Counted from the stretch's first letter, positions 1 to 11,393 are shown. The stretch is 64,000 nt of DNA from Apiosordaria backusii (GCA_030549205.1 JAUKTV010000006.1:1196501-1260500); one strand, 5' to 3'. Translations and numbers: made by a program. Notes: generated by a model not told the origin, from the letters alone.

Positions 1-449
1 GGCAAGCCACAAGTTAGAGGACCAGCTGACGGGAATTTGACCTTGGCACTGGTTTCCATCACCAGACAACTGAGAAATTGCCTCATTATGTCACGGGCCT
101 GCTTTGGGTTTTGCTCTGCACTTCAGACTGAAATTGTACGCGGCAGTCTCCTCCAGTGACCAGAAACTGGACAATGATTCATGATATTTGGCGGCGCCAG
201 GTGCTTCTTTAGCAGTCAGTCAGCCACATGAAGTCAGGGGTCAATGTCAGCCTGTTAAGGCTTGCAGTGGAAACTTGAAACATTGAAGGCGGCAAATTTT
301 GGTCATTAACACTCCAAACTAGATTTCTCGTAGCAAATTGTCTCCAATCCTATTCCAAGAAACCAGGCAGTAACAAAGAATGGTAATACTGAATTCATGG
401 CAGAAACTCCAATTACTTCGATCTAGTTCTTTCGTAAGTTTGCGCTACT

Positions 450-1407
450 CTAAGGTACGTGTACCAGGTACACCCCTGACGCCGGATCCTGTGCTCCTGC
501 CGGGACTGTATTGACTGGAGTAGCAGGTCGACCAGTCGTAGCGGGGACGGCTGACGCATTAGTCGGCGCAGTCCCTGGCACATCACTGTGGTGTTGAACA
601 GGAGTTTCTGCAACCCCGGGGCCACGTCCAGCGGTGCGATGATTGACGCCGGTATTGGCACCCAATCCTCTTTTGCGCCTTCACGAATGTCAAGTGTTGG
701 TTAGCTGACCCTTCTTAAAACCACATGAAAAGAAATAAGCAACTAGGTCCGTCTTACTCAAAAAAGCCCTTGCTTCTTGTTCTGATGTTGCCATACTCTA
801 GAGTCCAATACAGCCCCTGAGAAGTCATTCAGTCAGCTCTGGGGCAAGGTCTTTGCTCAGGACAGGGATCTTACCAAGAAGCCATTCGCCAGGTAAATCA
901 TCGAAGCAATGAAGCTAAAGGCCAAGACGGTTCTCCAAGCGTTGCAACCCGTCCAGTCAATGTCAATACCAGGCGGCGAGACATAGTACCAACTTCCCCA
1001 GTAATAACCCCAGTAGTTGTTGAACCAAGAAGAATAGCAGGTTTGTATGCCAGTAAGCTACCATTGCGCATTGTATCAGCATACATTGGCATGATTCACC
1101 AAGTGGTCGAGTTTCTTATTCTACTTACTGACTCGAGCAGCCCAAAAGCCACAATCCATAAGACGAAGAAGATGAAATCCAATGGGAACGACCAATACGA
1201 GTACGCAAATGGGACGATGAAAACTAGCGAGTCGAGTATCGTCAAAGAGGCTACAACAGCCGCATAGATTAGCCGTCCCTCGGGCTCGAGGACACCTGCA
1301 TCGTTGATCAAATAAAAGGCCCTGCCCAGCAGACCGAGAACGACAGCTCCGCAGACCAGTTCGCCTAGACGGAGGAGGACGAGGAGAACTTTGGATGCTG
1401 ATCCCAT
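450..1407 (-). CDS. MARVEL-domain integral membrane protein, four exons
   Basis: Spliced from exons 1407-1129, 1057-875, 816-758 and 678-450; each junction has GT-AG ends and matching phase, giving about 249 aa. Exon 1 encodes three hydrophobic helices (LLVLLRLGELVCGAVVLGLL, a second around YAAVVASLTILDSLVF, a third around LDFIFFVLWIVAFGLL). Exon 2 encodes a Cys/Trp/Tyr-rich loop (CYSSWFNNYWGYYWGSW) and a fourth helix, the arrangement of fungal MARVEL proteins, which sit in plasma or vesicle membranes. The last exon is a hydrophilic Pro/Thr/Ala-rich tail of about 75 aa, probably cytoplasmic. The start is the first ATG before helix 1. Family is confident, exact function unknown. The reading frame is intact, so this looks like a live gene. 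Confidence 0.85.
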
Positions 1408-1882
1408 TTTGTTTTCGGGGACGATGTGTAAACGTAGTGCATGCGCAATTTTGCAAGGCTTAACGGTTTGACGGCAATCAAGATCCTGGGCAGTGATTTC
1501 AAGTTGTTTTGTAGGTGGAGATGAAAGCTGCGAGAATATGCAGAGAGTGAGATTGCTGTTTAGATATATGTTCCCGAGATAAAGAACAGCAGTCTCTAAT
1601 CATTTTCCGTGGCTCAAATATCTAGTTTGAGGCAGCTGGTTGCGGCAAGTATTCCCGTCAGCTCTCCGGATGCGGGCTTCCTTGGAAGTGCACCACATTC
1701 GGAACTGGCTCCGGTATCTCCCATGTCAACACTGATCTGATCTGTTGTCCCCTTGTTTGGTAAATCCTTGGGTATTTCTTTGTTCTTTTAAGCTGCGTGA
1801 GGACTGCCTAGAAAGCGTAGTCGGAGGTAAAGGTAGGGTCTCTCAGGGGCCCCCTTTTGTCTCAAACTCTCGGGAAGTGCCG
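1408..1882. other. Intergenic spacer between MARVEL gene and NLR
   Basis: About 475 bp with no supportable gene. It should hold the MARVEL promoter (read leftward from 1407) and the 3' end of the NLR. No clear TATA box or repeat was seen. Confidence 0.4.
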
Positions 1883-3718
1883 TCATTCCTGATACCTGGT
1901 ATTGCAACCCAATTTCCAACCCCCACTTTCAACCCCCAAGTTGTTGCAACCCTGCATCTTCACGAAGACGGCACAGGCGAGCTCCTCGAGTGCGAGGGGA
2001 CGGCGAGAAACTGCGAGTATCTCCAGCGCAGACTGCAACAGCGTCTTGTTATCGGCAATACCTTCGCAGATTTTATCAAAGAGTCTTCCATATAGCTCCA
2101 CAAGGCCTTTCGACGAAGGAAGCCGGCCCAGTGCCATCTCCAGGCCCTTTTCGTTCTGTATGCGGGAGCTTGCCATGTATCCCACGGCAATCCGCAGCCA
2201 GATGGCCGAACCGTGAGATTCTTCGGCGAGTTGTTCTACCAGCTTGGGGTGAAACGCGGCGGGCAGGTTGATCTCTGCCACCAGATATGCGGCGATGGCG
2301 CGGTCTCTCTCCCGGGACGGTCGCAGCTCCACCCTGGTGACACCTGGTGGCAAATCGGCCTCAATCTCATCGTCGTACCTGGACGACACAAAGACTTTGA
2401 GATGGGCGTTGTTCCTGAAGAGGTCTCCAAACAGGGAAAAGAGTTGCTTTCGGGGATACACCTTGCACTCGTCGAGCGCGTCCAGCACAAGGAAGACGGG
2501 TTCTTTGGAGGAAGAGATGATTTCGTACAACAGCTCACGCAGCTTATCGTCGGACTGCGTCGGGGTGCCTGGACCCAGTGTGCTGGTCTCCTTATACCAG
2601 TCCCAGAAGCGCAACTTCAGGGCGGGCTTCCGCCGGAGAAACTGCAGCAGGATGCTGCGGTAGATGTTCCCAAGCTTTGCTGACTCGTGCTCGTCCTTGC
2701 AGTAGTAGGCACACAATGGGCGGCTACCCCGAACTAGCGTGTCTGCGACAAAAGCGGTTGTCATCGTCTTCCCGCAGCCCATGTCACCAAAGAGTGCCAA
2801 GAGGTTGGAGTCGCGGGAGTTTAGCAGCCAATAAGAGAATGAATCATTGGATGTTATCCAACTGCAGGCCGTGTCGGCTCTCCGTTTGAGGTCGTTGTGG
2901 TATGATGAATCGTATTCGCTGTTACGGTCGAGCGTATCACGAACTGGCGATGCGTTTAGTACCTTGGGTAGCAGTGGAAAGGGGGGAGAGAGGGGGACAA
3001 CCAAAAGGAAAATATCATACTCAGAGTCTCCACCTGCTCGTCTTTGATCTCTTGAATGGATGCGAAGCTCTCGGTCTCAAGTAGCTTGGAAAGGAGGTCT
3101 GCATGGGTGTTGAACGACGAGACAATTTCGGCAACGGCCGGTTTCAATGTGTCTAAAGCGACTTGCAGGATAAATCCTGACCGTTGAAACAAGAGTACAG
3201 TCTTGAGATAGAACAGAAGCATGTCCTTATACACGTTGACCAAGGCCCATCAAACTGTTAGCACGAGAGCCTCGCGTCTGCGCATGGAGAATGAACATTA
3301 ATTAAGAAAGGCTTGCATTGAAAATGTCGGGCAATCGCCCATCCCTGGCAACATCGGAACAGCGATCGATTGCTGGTATGCGCTGGAGGAAACCCGCAAT
3401 ATCCTTGGTCATATCATTGAAACGTCCACATATGGCAATCGCAATCTGCGGGTCAATCAGCCTCGACAGCGATCCACCGAGTTCAGTCCATGGTTTCGGA
3501 GGAGAAGGACGTACTGATGCAATGCCTTTAACAAGCCCGAACGCGGTGCCTACCGCAGGGTTGATGCTGGCAAACGGGCTGACGAAATCGATGGTGGCAT
3601 TCAGGCGTTCCAGGTAAGGCTTTACCGCACTCAGCCCTTTCTGGAGCAATGACCGTTTCTGGTGGGCATGATCATCTTTGTTCAGCTGCTCGAAGAGGCT
3701 TTGAATTGTCTGTTGCAT
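1883..3718 (-). CDS. NACHT-type STAND/NLR protein lacking C-terminal sensor repeats
   Basis: Putative intracellular signalling NTPase of the fungal NLR (HET/STAND) class. Exon 1 (3718-3515) and exon 2 (3445-3317) join by a clean phase-0 GT-AG intron (GTACGT...CGCAG). They encode a helical N-terminal region resembling the Goodbye-like domain. The next intron seems to use a rare GC donor (AAT|GCAAGC) with acceptor at about 3226. The last exon holds the NACHT: Walker A GDMGCGKT, Walker B VFLVLDALDEC, then VSSRYDDEI and the winged-helix motif RPLALEELACAV. The protein stops about 25 residues later, so the WD40, ankyrin or TPR array usual in this class is missing. It may be a naturally short NLR or a 3'-truncated gene. 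The exact splice near 3035/2990 is uncertain. It is divergent from the methyltransferase at 3962. Confidence 0.75.
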
Positions 3719-3961
3719 CAGTGACCTTTGTCATCCGAAGTTGACCCCTCCGACAAACAAACATTGCATCTGAGTCACCGGGGTGAGATATGGCCTAAGA
3801 GCGCCAATCTCTGTGTTCAATACGAGCACTGACAATTGTTAAGCTTTTCCGGTATTTTCTGTAGTGCAAGGCGGCCACCAGCAAACTCAAAAAAGCCCAC
3901 TTCAGCCAGGTTTAGTCATCAAACAAACAAATATTGACAGGCCAAGTTTCCAATCTTCGCA
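3719..3961. promoter_or_regulatory. Divergent 243-bp promoter region (NLR / methyltransferase)
   Basis: The start codons of the NLR (3718, minus) and the methyltransferase (3962, plus) face away from each other across 243 bp. That places both core promoters and 5' UTRs here. No TATA box or operator was recognised; the assignment rests on position only. Confidence 0.5.
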
Positions 3962-4771
3962 ATGGATGCGGACAATGACCGGGCTCTTAGCTCTGCCTCG
4001 TACTGGGACGAGCGCTATTCACAATCGGACGGCTCTGCCCCAACGCATGAATGGTTTCGGTCGTTCTCCGCCCTAGGGCCTTTCTTCGCCTCCAACCTCC
4101 TTGACTCACCCGGCTTTACGCCTGCTGATGACCCTTTCATCCTGCACCTGGGATCTGGGGATAGTGTACGTAAAACTCCCTTCCATAGCAACCACCACAA
4201 TGCTTCTCTCCGTGCCTTCAACTAACTCCGTTTCTCTGGCATCTCAGGCCATCCCTGCTGAGCTGGCGGCCCGCGGTTATAACCGCCAGCTCTGTGTTGA
4301 CTTTTCCTCGGCTGTCGTAAATGTCATGAAGGACCAGCATGCCAAGTACGGTATTGAATGGCGCTTGATGGACGTGCGCGATATGAAGGGGGTAGAGGAT
4401 GCCTCTGTCGATGTCGCATTCGATAAAGGGACTCTGGACGCTATGATCCACGGAAGTCCGTGGACTCCACCGCAGGAGGTGAGGGACAACACTTCAGCTT
4501 ACCTTCGGGAGGTTTGTGCTAGCAATTTCTCATTTCCCTACGTCCCTTCACTTGGCTTGGTGCCTACTGGATTCCGTTATTAACAGCTACCTTTCCGTTC
4601 TAGGTGCATCGCGTCCTTAAAAACAGCGGGAGACTGCTGTACGTGACATTTCGGCAGCCGCATTTTATGAAACCGCTGCTGAACCCCGAGGGTTTGTGGG
4701 ATGTCGAGCTACAGGTTCTGGGCGATTCGGGTTCTCTTGACTACTATGGCTACCTGATCCGGAAAGCGTAA
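3962..4771 (+). CDS. EEF1A lysine methyltransferase 4-like class I SAM methyltransferase
   Basis: Three exons (3962-4165, 4248-4511, 4604-4771), both introns phase 0 with GT-AG ends, giving 211 aa. The N-terminal YWDERYSQ and WFRSFSAL segments are typical of the METTL13/EEF1AKMT4 group. Motif I is FILHLGSGDS (SAM-binding loop), split by intron 1. Then come VCVDFSS-type motif II (here LCVDFSS) and VAFDKGTLDAM, the conserved DKGTLD signature of the family. The last exon carries a RLLYVTF strand and DYYGYLIRKA at the C-terminus. The predicted role is lysine methylation of a protein substrate, by analogy elongation factor 1A, in the cytosol. Length fits the family. Substrate is inferred from homology only. 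Confidence 0.85.
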
Positions 4772-4776
4772 GTTGA

Positions 4777-5061
4777 AGAGGCTGGACAATTAAAGATGCA
4801 CCAGCCTACCTGCCTGGACTTCGAGCAACGATGGGAGTCTTTGCCGGCATGTTCGTCATTGTCGTGGTGCAGGTTGGGATTCTGGTAGGATTCAACAAGA
4901 GGCAGGAACGGATACGGGTTGAACGAGGTAAGCCGGCAAGGATAAGGGATATGAGTATGAGAATTAGTGGGAGTGGAAGTGGTTCTCTCACCAGGCTCGG
5001 AGACGGCGCCTTCGAGGACTTGACCGATTTGGAGAATGACGAGTTTGTTTACTTGTACTAG
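4777..5061 (+). pseudogene. C-terminal relic of an MFS (allantoate/DAL5-type) transporter
   Basis: Directly after the methyltransferase stop, an open frame reads DAPAYLPGLRAT, then a hydrophobic helix (MGVFAGMFVIVVVQVGILVG), then NKRQERIR and the acidic tail FEDLTDLENDEFVYLY before a TAG. This order (DAP.Y.PG, last membrane helix, Asn-Arg/Lys-rich turn, FxDLTDxENxxFxY end) matches the C-terminus of DAL5/allantoate-permease-like MFS transporters. The other eleven helices are absent from the window. It could not make a transporter. The first ATG in this frame is at 4831, so a tiny 76-aa membrane peptide is formally possible but unlikely. Confidence 0.65.
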
Positions 5062-5185
5062 AACAATTCGCAAAGGAACAGAGAAATGAGAGAATATGGC
5101 ATTAAAGGTAAACTATATATACTGAGCACCTAGCGAGATGTCGCCTTGCACCCCTCGAATCTCAATTCTCGACTGGGTTCAGAGT

Positions 5186-6486
5186 TCAGAGGTAAAAGTA
5201 GCAAAACTCGCCGCCTGTCGTGGACATGACATTGGCGATGGTGGTCGACGGGGCAGCATAGCCCATGTCGATGACCTCGGTGAGGGGAGTCAGAGGCGAA
5301 GGGGGCTCGTTGGCCCAGGTCTGGTGGGCATAAGGGCCTGATCCCAAGTCAGTGTAGCGGATGCTGCTGGAGGGGTTGCCGAGAGCTTGCCAGATGGTCC
5401 ACAGGCGATCCATCTGTCCGTGATGCACCCAGAAAGCGGGATCGCCGGGGGAGGTGAAGAGATCACCGCCGGGGTCACCACCGATGTTGTAGTGCACGCC
5501 ACCGTGAGGCCCAATCTCGGGAGTGTAGGGAACACCTTCGGAGACGTGACGGAAAGCATCAACATTGGGTTGGGAGAGGAGGGTGAGGACAGTAGTCCAG
5601 TTGGCATAGCGCTGGTTCATGGCGGGGCCAATGTCTCTCTTGAGGCCACGAGGGTTGTAACCAAGGCCTCCAAGAGGACCGGCAGGCACACCCTCAAGAC
5701 CGCCCACGGGGCCGAGGTTGACTGTCATGTTGGCAAAGGGTCCGGTTCTGACGAAGCCACCTCCAAGGCCGGCGGGAAGCTGGATGTTGCCTCCACCAAC
5801 ACCTGGAGGAGGCACAATGACGGGACCCACGTGGGGAATGTACTCCCCATTGCCGCCCAAGCTGTAGGGATCGCCGTTGAAGAGGGGGGAGTCCTGAGGG
5901 GCCGATGCGTACTTTGGCCAGTCCCAGTAGGGCTGATAACCAGTGTAGCCACACTCGTCGCGAAGGGCCTTTTCGTACTGGTAGACGAACCAGCGATGCC
6001 AAGGCTGGAAGTTGCCGCTGTAGTGAATGTTGAGCGTCTGCTGAATGTGGGTCACGACAAAGTCATCGAAACGAGACTTTGCTCCCGGTGCGACACTGGC
6101 AGGTGTGCGAGCGGGCAGTGTCTGAAGGCACTTGACAGCGTTGACATAGGCGAGACGCTCCGATGTCGAGAGAGAACCACTGTTTTTGCCTGGTCAGCAA
6201 CCAAAGATCAAGCTCAAGATGGATGCATGAACACTTACTACTCCCGACGGAACTTCAGCTTGTTTAGGGTGCATGAAGGGGTGACACCACGCTTGCGCAT
6301 CTTGCGCTCATTGTCGGAGACCTCCTCAATGATTTGCGCCTTGGCTTCCTCAAGGAGCGCAGTGAGCTGCGAGGGCTCCTCGGGTGCGAGGTCATCGACC
6401 GGGGTGTCTCTGGCCTGTGAGACAACGTGTCCCTGGACAGACACAGCTGCCAGGAGGACAGATCCGAGAATAGTGGCGGCCTTCAT
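5186..6486 (-). CDS. Secreted short tyrosinase / catechol oxidase-like
   Basis: Type-3 copper enzyme predicted to oxidise phenols to quinones. Exon 1 is 6486-6239 and exon 2 is 6179-5186 (GTAAGT...ACAG, phase 2), giving 413 aa. I chose the ATG at 6486 because it starts a signal peptide (MKAATILGSVLLAAVSVQG); an in-frame ATG at 6510 would bury it. CuA ligands are visible in VTHIQQTLNIH and in PWHRWFVYQYE; CuB ligands are in GGVHYNIGG and DPAFWVHHGQMDRLW. The protein ends shortly after the catalytic domain, so it lacks the C-terminal lid domain of classical tyrosinases. This is the layout of secreted fungal catechol oxidases such as Aspergillus oryzae AoCO4. A Gly/Pro-rich loop (PPPGVGGGNIQLPAGLGGGF) sits between the two copper sites. 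The gene appears intact. Confidence 0.9.
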
Positions 6487-8671
6487 GTTGGTCGATGAGC
6501 GAGGAAGCACGGCGAAAGAAAAGATGAGCCGTCAAGGGTGGAACTGGAGCGCTGCCACGTTTTTTGTCGGGATGAGGGAGGGCAGGACGGCCAAACATAA
6601 ATACCACCGGCGAAGGGGAAGACACGGGGGTTATCCGTAGCCCGAGTCGCAACGGCACAACGAGACCCGGCGGAACACTGCGGCACGCTGGGGTCGAACT
6701 CAAAGAGTGGTTCGAGTGTTCAATAGACCCAAATACCCAGTGAGAGCTACTGCATGGCATTCTGCATATGTACACCTACCCTCAGGGGAATTGTTGTTAG
6801 TGTGGCCAGGATCATTTTCTAGCATCTTCCACCAAATAACCCTTTGTCCCACTAACAATAAATACCGTGGAATAAGTGTACTGCATAGTGTAGTATCCTT
6901 TAAAAAGTTCATTTCATTTTCTTCATGTTCCTTCGCGATTCCCTGCCTGTGGTCCAGGGTCCAGCCATCAACCAATACCGGCCAAAGAATCATTCCGTCG
7001 CTAGACCTAAACGAACGAGACCATGGTTCGTGTTCCCAAATCCCCGGGATCCAGTCCATCAGTCCTCCACTTCGCCCCTTGCCATCCCCTGGACATCGAC
7101 CTTTCCAGCCAAAAAAAAAAAAAAGCAATCCTTTCTTCTTTTCTTTTTTGCTGTTTCGCTGACGTGCTGCACAGCCTCCGCTCCCCACCGATTTCCATAC
7201 CTTACCTGCACGTGGTGTGTCGATGCGGTGTTACGCAATAAGCGATACCCGACAAATGCCAGGACCTTTTGCGTTGTTGAACCCAAGCCGGCAATTGGTT
7301 TTGAGAAGCTTTCCAGATGCACTCAAGAAGACGGACTGCCGGGGAGTGGGGGCCAGAAGAATGGGAATAGCAGGGGCAAGGACACTATGTACACTAGTGT
7401 ACTGCAGTCTGCTCTTTTCGTCACATGCACTATGGGTTTCTACTCCGCTTAACAACCGGGATTGTCGTCCGGTCCAATCGGGCCTTCGAGACTCCATCCA
7501 GCGGCCATGCCACCGGAAAGAGGGACGGGGCGAAGAGGCGAGAGACGGAAAGTGCCCTCGCTCGACCCTCTTTCATCAGGCTCGCCGAGGAAGACGCAGT
7601 TAGGAAGGCGTGGAAGGGTATCCAGCAAACTCTTCCACCGCATGGCCTGGGACAAGATGTCTGTGAAATAGGCATTGTTTGCGAAGGAAACAAAATTATA
7701 AGCTGAGAGGAGCAACTCCCAGTTGGAAGAAACCCATTTGAAGAATCCGGTGGGCAAACCAAGAGTACCTGATAATTAGTAATAATGTATGTACATGCCC
7801 TTGACCCCCTGAGCTTACCTAAGCTAATGGTGAGGTAATACGGAACCTAGCATGACATCTCGATCACGTTATCTTGCCGATTCCGTACCTGACCGACATC
7901 CAAACCTAACCCTCGCTATTTATGAGACACTGCGAACCATTAAGAAGAAACAGGCCTCGTCGGTCTGAGAGTCGGACGAAGTCCGAAGCAGCAGGTGGTT
8001 GCAGTGGAAGGAACTTTTGCAGTGGTGCCAGTTGTTTGAGTGGATCCTTTGTCATCAGTTCATCGGTCTCGCCTCTGTCATCCAATGAGGAATGGGGATG
8101 GAGAAGCGCACGGAGGAATGGGAGAAACAAAAAGACCCCAGTCAACAACAAATCGAGCAATGCCATGGCCCCGGGTCCCTGTTAGCGCACAATGCAAACA
8201 AGAAGGATCGGGAAATCCCCCACACTCACAGTGCTTGACTGCTGTGTTTGGCCCGGGTCCAGTTCCGGCCCTCCCGGTTTTGTGAGCACCTCTTGTTCCC
8301 AAATTTCTTTTTCATTCCTTGACAGGAGAGGACGGAGCTGATGCCTAACCCGGAATAAGCATGTGGTTGTGTTGGATGCAGGAGATGCATACCAGCAGGC
8401 ATTGAACAAGGGCTTGCTGCAAGGCGCAAGCTGGAGATGGACAACAGTAGTGTATGTAGACAGATACCCAACAGGCCATGTTGAGAATAAGGTTCTTTCA
8501 TTTCTTCTGCACGACGTTCGTTTGTCTCAGATCTGCCTTGTTATATTATTCCCTGTCCCCCAGGTGGGTGAGATCTTAAAGAGACCTTCTTTCCTTTCCC
8601 TCGGGTCCAGACATTGTCGATCGTTTTCCTATCCATGTCCACTGGAACACCCAAAACGTCCCTTCGACGAC
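6487..8671. other. 2.2-kb intergenic region with no supported gene
   Basis: Holds the tyrosinase promoter on the left and the 5' region of the rhodopsin-domain gene on the right. Short open frames occur on both strands but none shows codon continuity, splice logic or a recognisable family. Small landmarks are a 14-A run near 7111-7124 and a short inverted repeat (TTGTTAGTG near 6794 and CACTAACAA near 6850). The 1-kb stretch 7430-8300 could hide a non-coding or rapidly evolving gene, but I cannot support one. Confidence 0.4.
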
Positions 8672-10004
8672 ATGGCGAGCACCAACAACTACGACGACGA
8701 AAATAGGGGTCCGGAGATCCTCGCCATTTGTGGCACGCTGGTGGCTCTCTCTGTGTTCATTGTCAGTCTAAGGGTATGGGTTCGAGCTCGCATGATCGGG
8801 CATGTCGGTGCTGATGACTGGATCATCATTGCTGCCACGGTATGTTCTTCCTTGCTGGGATTCCCAATGATGCCGACATCTTACCTAACCCTGATGACAG
8901 ACAGTCGTCTTCGTGGAGATGATGATCATCATTCCCCAGGTTCACTACGGAGCAGGAAGGCATGTCCAGTACATCAAGCCTGCGTCCAATGTTGTCACAG
9001 GCCTTCATCTCAACTTTGTCACCCAACCACTGTGCCTCATTGCTCTCTGCCTCACCAAAGTGAGCGTCGGCTTCTTCTTACTCCGCTTAACTCCGTCCAA
9101 GAGGTTCCAGAGATTTGTCATTGGCATGATCATTTTTACTGTACTTTCTGCGACTGGAAACTTTTGTATGTCACCCTTCTCCTCCCCCTCCTTCCACCCT
9201 TCTTCATCTTGCAAAAAAATACTTACAGCGTGTCCAGTAACCGTCTTCTTTCAATGTCAACCCCTGGCCTTTACCTGGGGTGGTGTGGCCGAAGGAGAAT
9301 GCATGCCCCCGGCTAACCTCAAGTTCGCGGCCTTCTTCAACTCGTCCGTTGCCGTTCTGACCGATGTCATTTTTGCGCTTTTGCCTGTCCCCATGCTGTG
9401 GAAGGTGCAGCTCAACTGGAAGGTGAAGAGTGCGGTGGCGGCTATTCTAGCCTTGGGTGTCTTCGCTGCTGTTGCTGCCATTGTCAAAATTACCTTTTTG
9501 GGCTCTTACGGAAAGCACGGCGACTTTTTGTGGGATTCTGCCGACCTTACGATCTGGTATGTACCACCATCCTGCCTTGAGCTCGTCATGAGTGATCCGG
9601 CACTTGCTGACCACGTCTATCACGTGTCCAGGACAACCATCGAGATCTGCACCGCTATCATCGCAGCCAGCTTCCCCTGCCTCAAGCCTCTCTTCAAGAC
9701 CCTTTTCGATGGCTCCTCGGCCCGTAGCGGTGCCTACGGCTCCAAATACAAGGGCTACGTCCGCGACACCGACGATGGGACAAACAACATGAAGAGCGGC
9801 AACCGAAATACACTCCGGTCCAAGGGCACTGTTACCGTTACCGGAGGGGCCAACGAGGAATTCGAGCTATATGGGGGCAACAAGTTCACCTCGGACGTCA
9901 AGTCTGGCAACATCTCAAGTACAGCTATGGGGTCAGAGGAGAGCATCCTTAAAGAAACTAGGGGAGACGGGATCACAAAGACTACCTCGGTAGTCGGTCT
10001 TTAA
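8672..10004 (+). CDS. Rhodopsin-domain (PTH11-related) seven-helix membrane protein
   Basis: Four exons (8672-8839, 8901-9165, 9229-9556, 9632-10004), all GT-AG with matching phases, giving 377 aa. The N-terminus is short and extracellular, followed by a helix (ILAICGTLVALSVFIVSLRV), R-x-W-V-R, and the family hallmark GADDWIIIAAT. Further hallmarks are LTKVSVGFFLLRLTP, the Cys-containing loop CQPLAFTW, LTDVIFALLPVPMLW and ADLTIWTTIEICTAIIAASFPCLKPLF. These are the signature blocks of the fungal rhodopsin-domain family (PF20684). The C-terminal 90 aa are hydrophilic and Gly/Ser/Thr-rich. No CFEM domain precedes it. The role may be surface sensing, but that is by family analogy only. Downstream sequence turns AT-rich within 100 bp of the stop. 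Confidence 0.88.
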
Positions 10005-10468
10005 AAACTTTTTTGTCTTGTCTAAGAACGGTTAGTCCAAAATCAGGCTTGCTTTACCCTCGGCTTACCTTAAGTTTACCACCGCTTACCCTACGCTCGT
10101 CATTCTCCAAAATCGCCAACTTTATACAATGCTTTTATAGTCTATAGAGTCTCCCTCTCCTATAGGGATAAATCTTCTGCCAAAACAGGGACCAAGAAAT
10201 GGGCTTACTAGCGTATTTGCTCTCTATTTTAGGGGACTCTAGGTCGTGGTAGCCATTTTAATATAATAAAATCCGTCACTCCCTACCTGCCTACTATACA
10301 ACTTTTCTTCTTCCAGTTCTAGCTATATAAAGAGGCCATTTTATCCGTCCTACTACCTACTATACGACTTCTCTCCTATCCCCTTATATCTATATTATTA
10401 CCGTAAAACCTTTCTTTATATACTTTATCGTTATTAGCCTTATATTTTTACTATACTAGCTCTTTATT
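10005..10468. other. Transition into RIP-mutated AT-rich DNA
   Basis: GC content falls sharply after the rhodopsin-domain gene, and TA-rich decay consistent with RIP begins. No gene is supported. Confidence 0.4.
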
Positions 10469-11393
10469 ATGCCTTCTACAATGCCGAGAAAAAAGAGCCC
10501 TTAAAAGTTCTTTTACTAGGGAAAAGATAGGGACTTAGAAAATTGTACAGAAGGAATAGACAGCTTTGCAGTTTATAAAAAGATTACAGATAAAGTTATA
10601 AAAGGTTACTAGTATATAATTAATCTATAGAATTAATAAAGTCTTTAAGCTCCTATTAACTGTCTGCTTTTAATATCTATTTTAAATATACTGAAGACTA
10701 CCCTAGTATAAGTCCTTACGACCTTAAGACTTTAAAGGACTTTATAAAAGATATTATATTTAATATTAATAGTATAGAAGATAACTTAAACCTAATAAAA
10801 AGGACAGTTATAGTATATTGGAAATAGTTTATAGTAGGCTAGCGTTATAAAAATGATACTATTCTTAGAAATATTATACTTTTAGTTACAAATATATATA
10901 TATATACCATTTCTTTAATCAACTAGCCTAAGTTAACTAGTTTAATAGCAGTTTATTAAATATAAGTTACCTAATATACTTAGGATAGAAAGTAAGGAGA
11001 TTTTAAAAAATAAGCAGCTAAGAAAATTCAGTATTAAAAACTACTTTCTTTACTTAAGGAGGCAATTATAAGGAAACGATTGGATAATATATAATAAGCT
11101 AACGATAAAGGTATACAACTAAGCAGATTTACTTACAATTATATATTCCTTTATATATATCAGTAAATATATCGAATCTATTTACCAAGTAAGATCCGGC
11201 CGTAGTTTATATTGTAAGGTAAGTATTATTAAGTATCTGCATTATTATACAATTGTATAAGCTAGCAAAGAAATACTTCAGAATGTAACTTTTAAAGTCT
11301 TTCTTAACAAATATAGCAATACGGAATTTGCCGTTCAGCTAGTTCAAAATACAAAGGATATAACAGATACCTCTACTAAAAGGTAAGAGACTG
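10469..11393 (+). pseudogene. RIP-degraded DUF3435 tyrosine recombinase (captain/crypton-like)
   Basis: Three diagnostic blocks survive in the plus frames. The first is LKTLKDFIKDIIFNINSIED followed by VIVYWK, TAG, FIVG (10,730-10,870). The second is YISKYIESIYQVRSGRSLYC (about 11,156-11,217), ending at a GTAAGT donor. The third is VTFKVFLNKYSNTEFAVQLV with QNTKDITDTSTKR (about 11,285-11,385). These correspond to the (S/T)ARxGEYIES-CRAGSGRGLYYKD and PEFA-QLVRDAKGMTDTP blocks of DUF3435 proteins, the YR family that includes Starship captains. Many CAG/TGG positions are now TAG, as RIP would produce. The coding trace ends abruptly at 11,393, where normal-GC DNA begins. Start at the ATG near 10,469 is tentative. 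Confidence 0.65.

Noticed and set aside
1..449. Left edge, possible gene end
   Set aside because: No frame with family features; only the 3' flank of the MARVEL gene can be inferred.
2213..2683. Plus-strand frames opposite the NLR NACHT exon
   Set aside because: Several overlapping frames, none with family features; shadows of the minus-strand gene.
5387..6640. 417-aa open frame opposite the tyrosinase
   Set aside because: Runs across the tyrosinase intron and exon borders with no recognisable family; shadow of a GC-rich gene.
6791..6860. Short inverted repeat TTGTTAGTG / CACTAACAA
   Set aside because: Arms of about 10 bp with no target duplication; too short to call a MITE.
7906..8166. 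Possible small membrane protein (minus) with hydrophobic N-terminus
   Set aside because: Only a short hydrophobic start followed by unstructured sequence; no splice or homology support.
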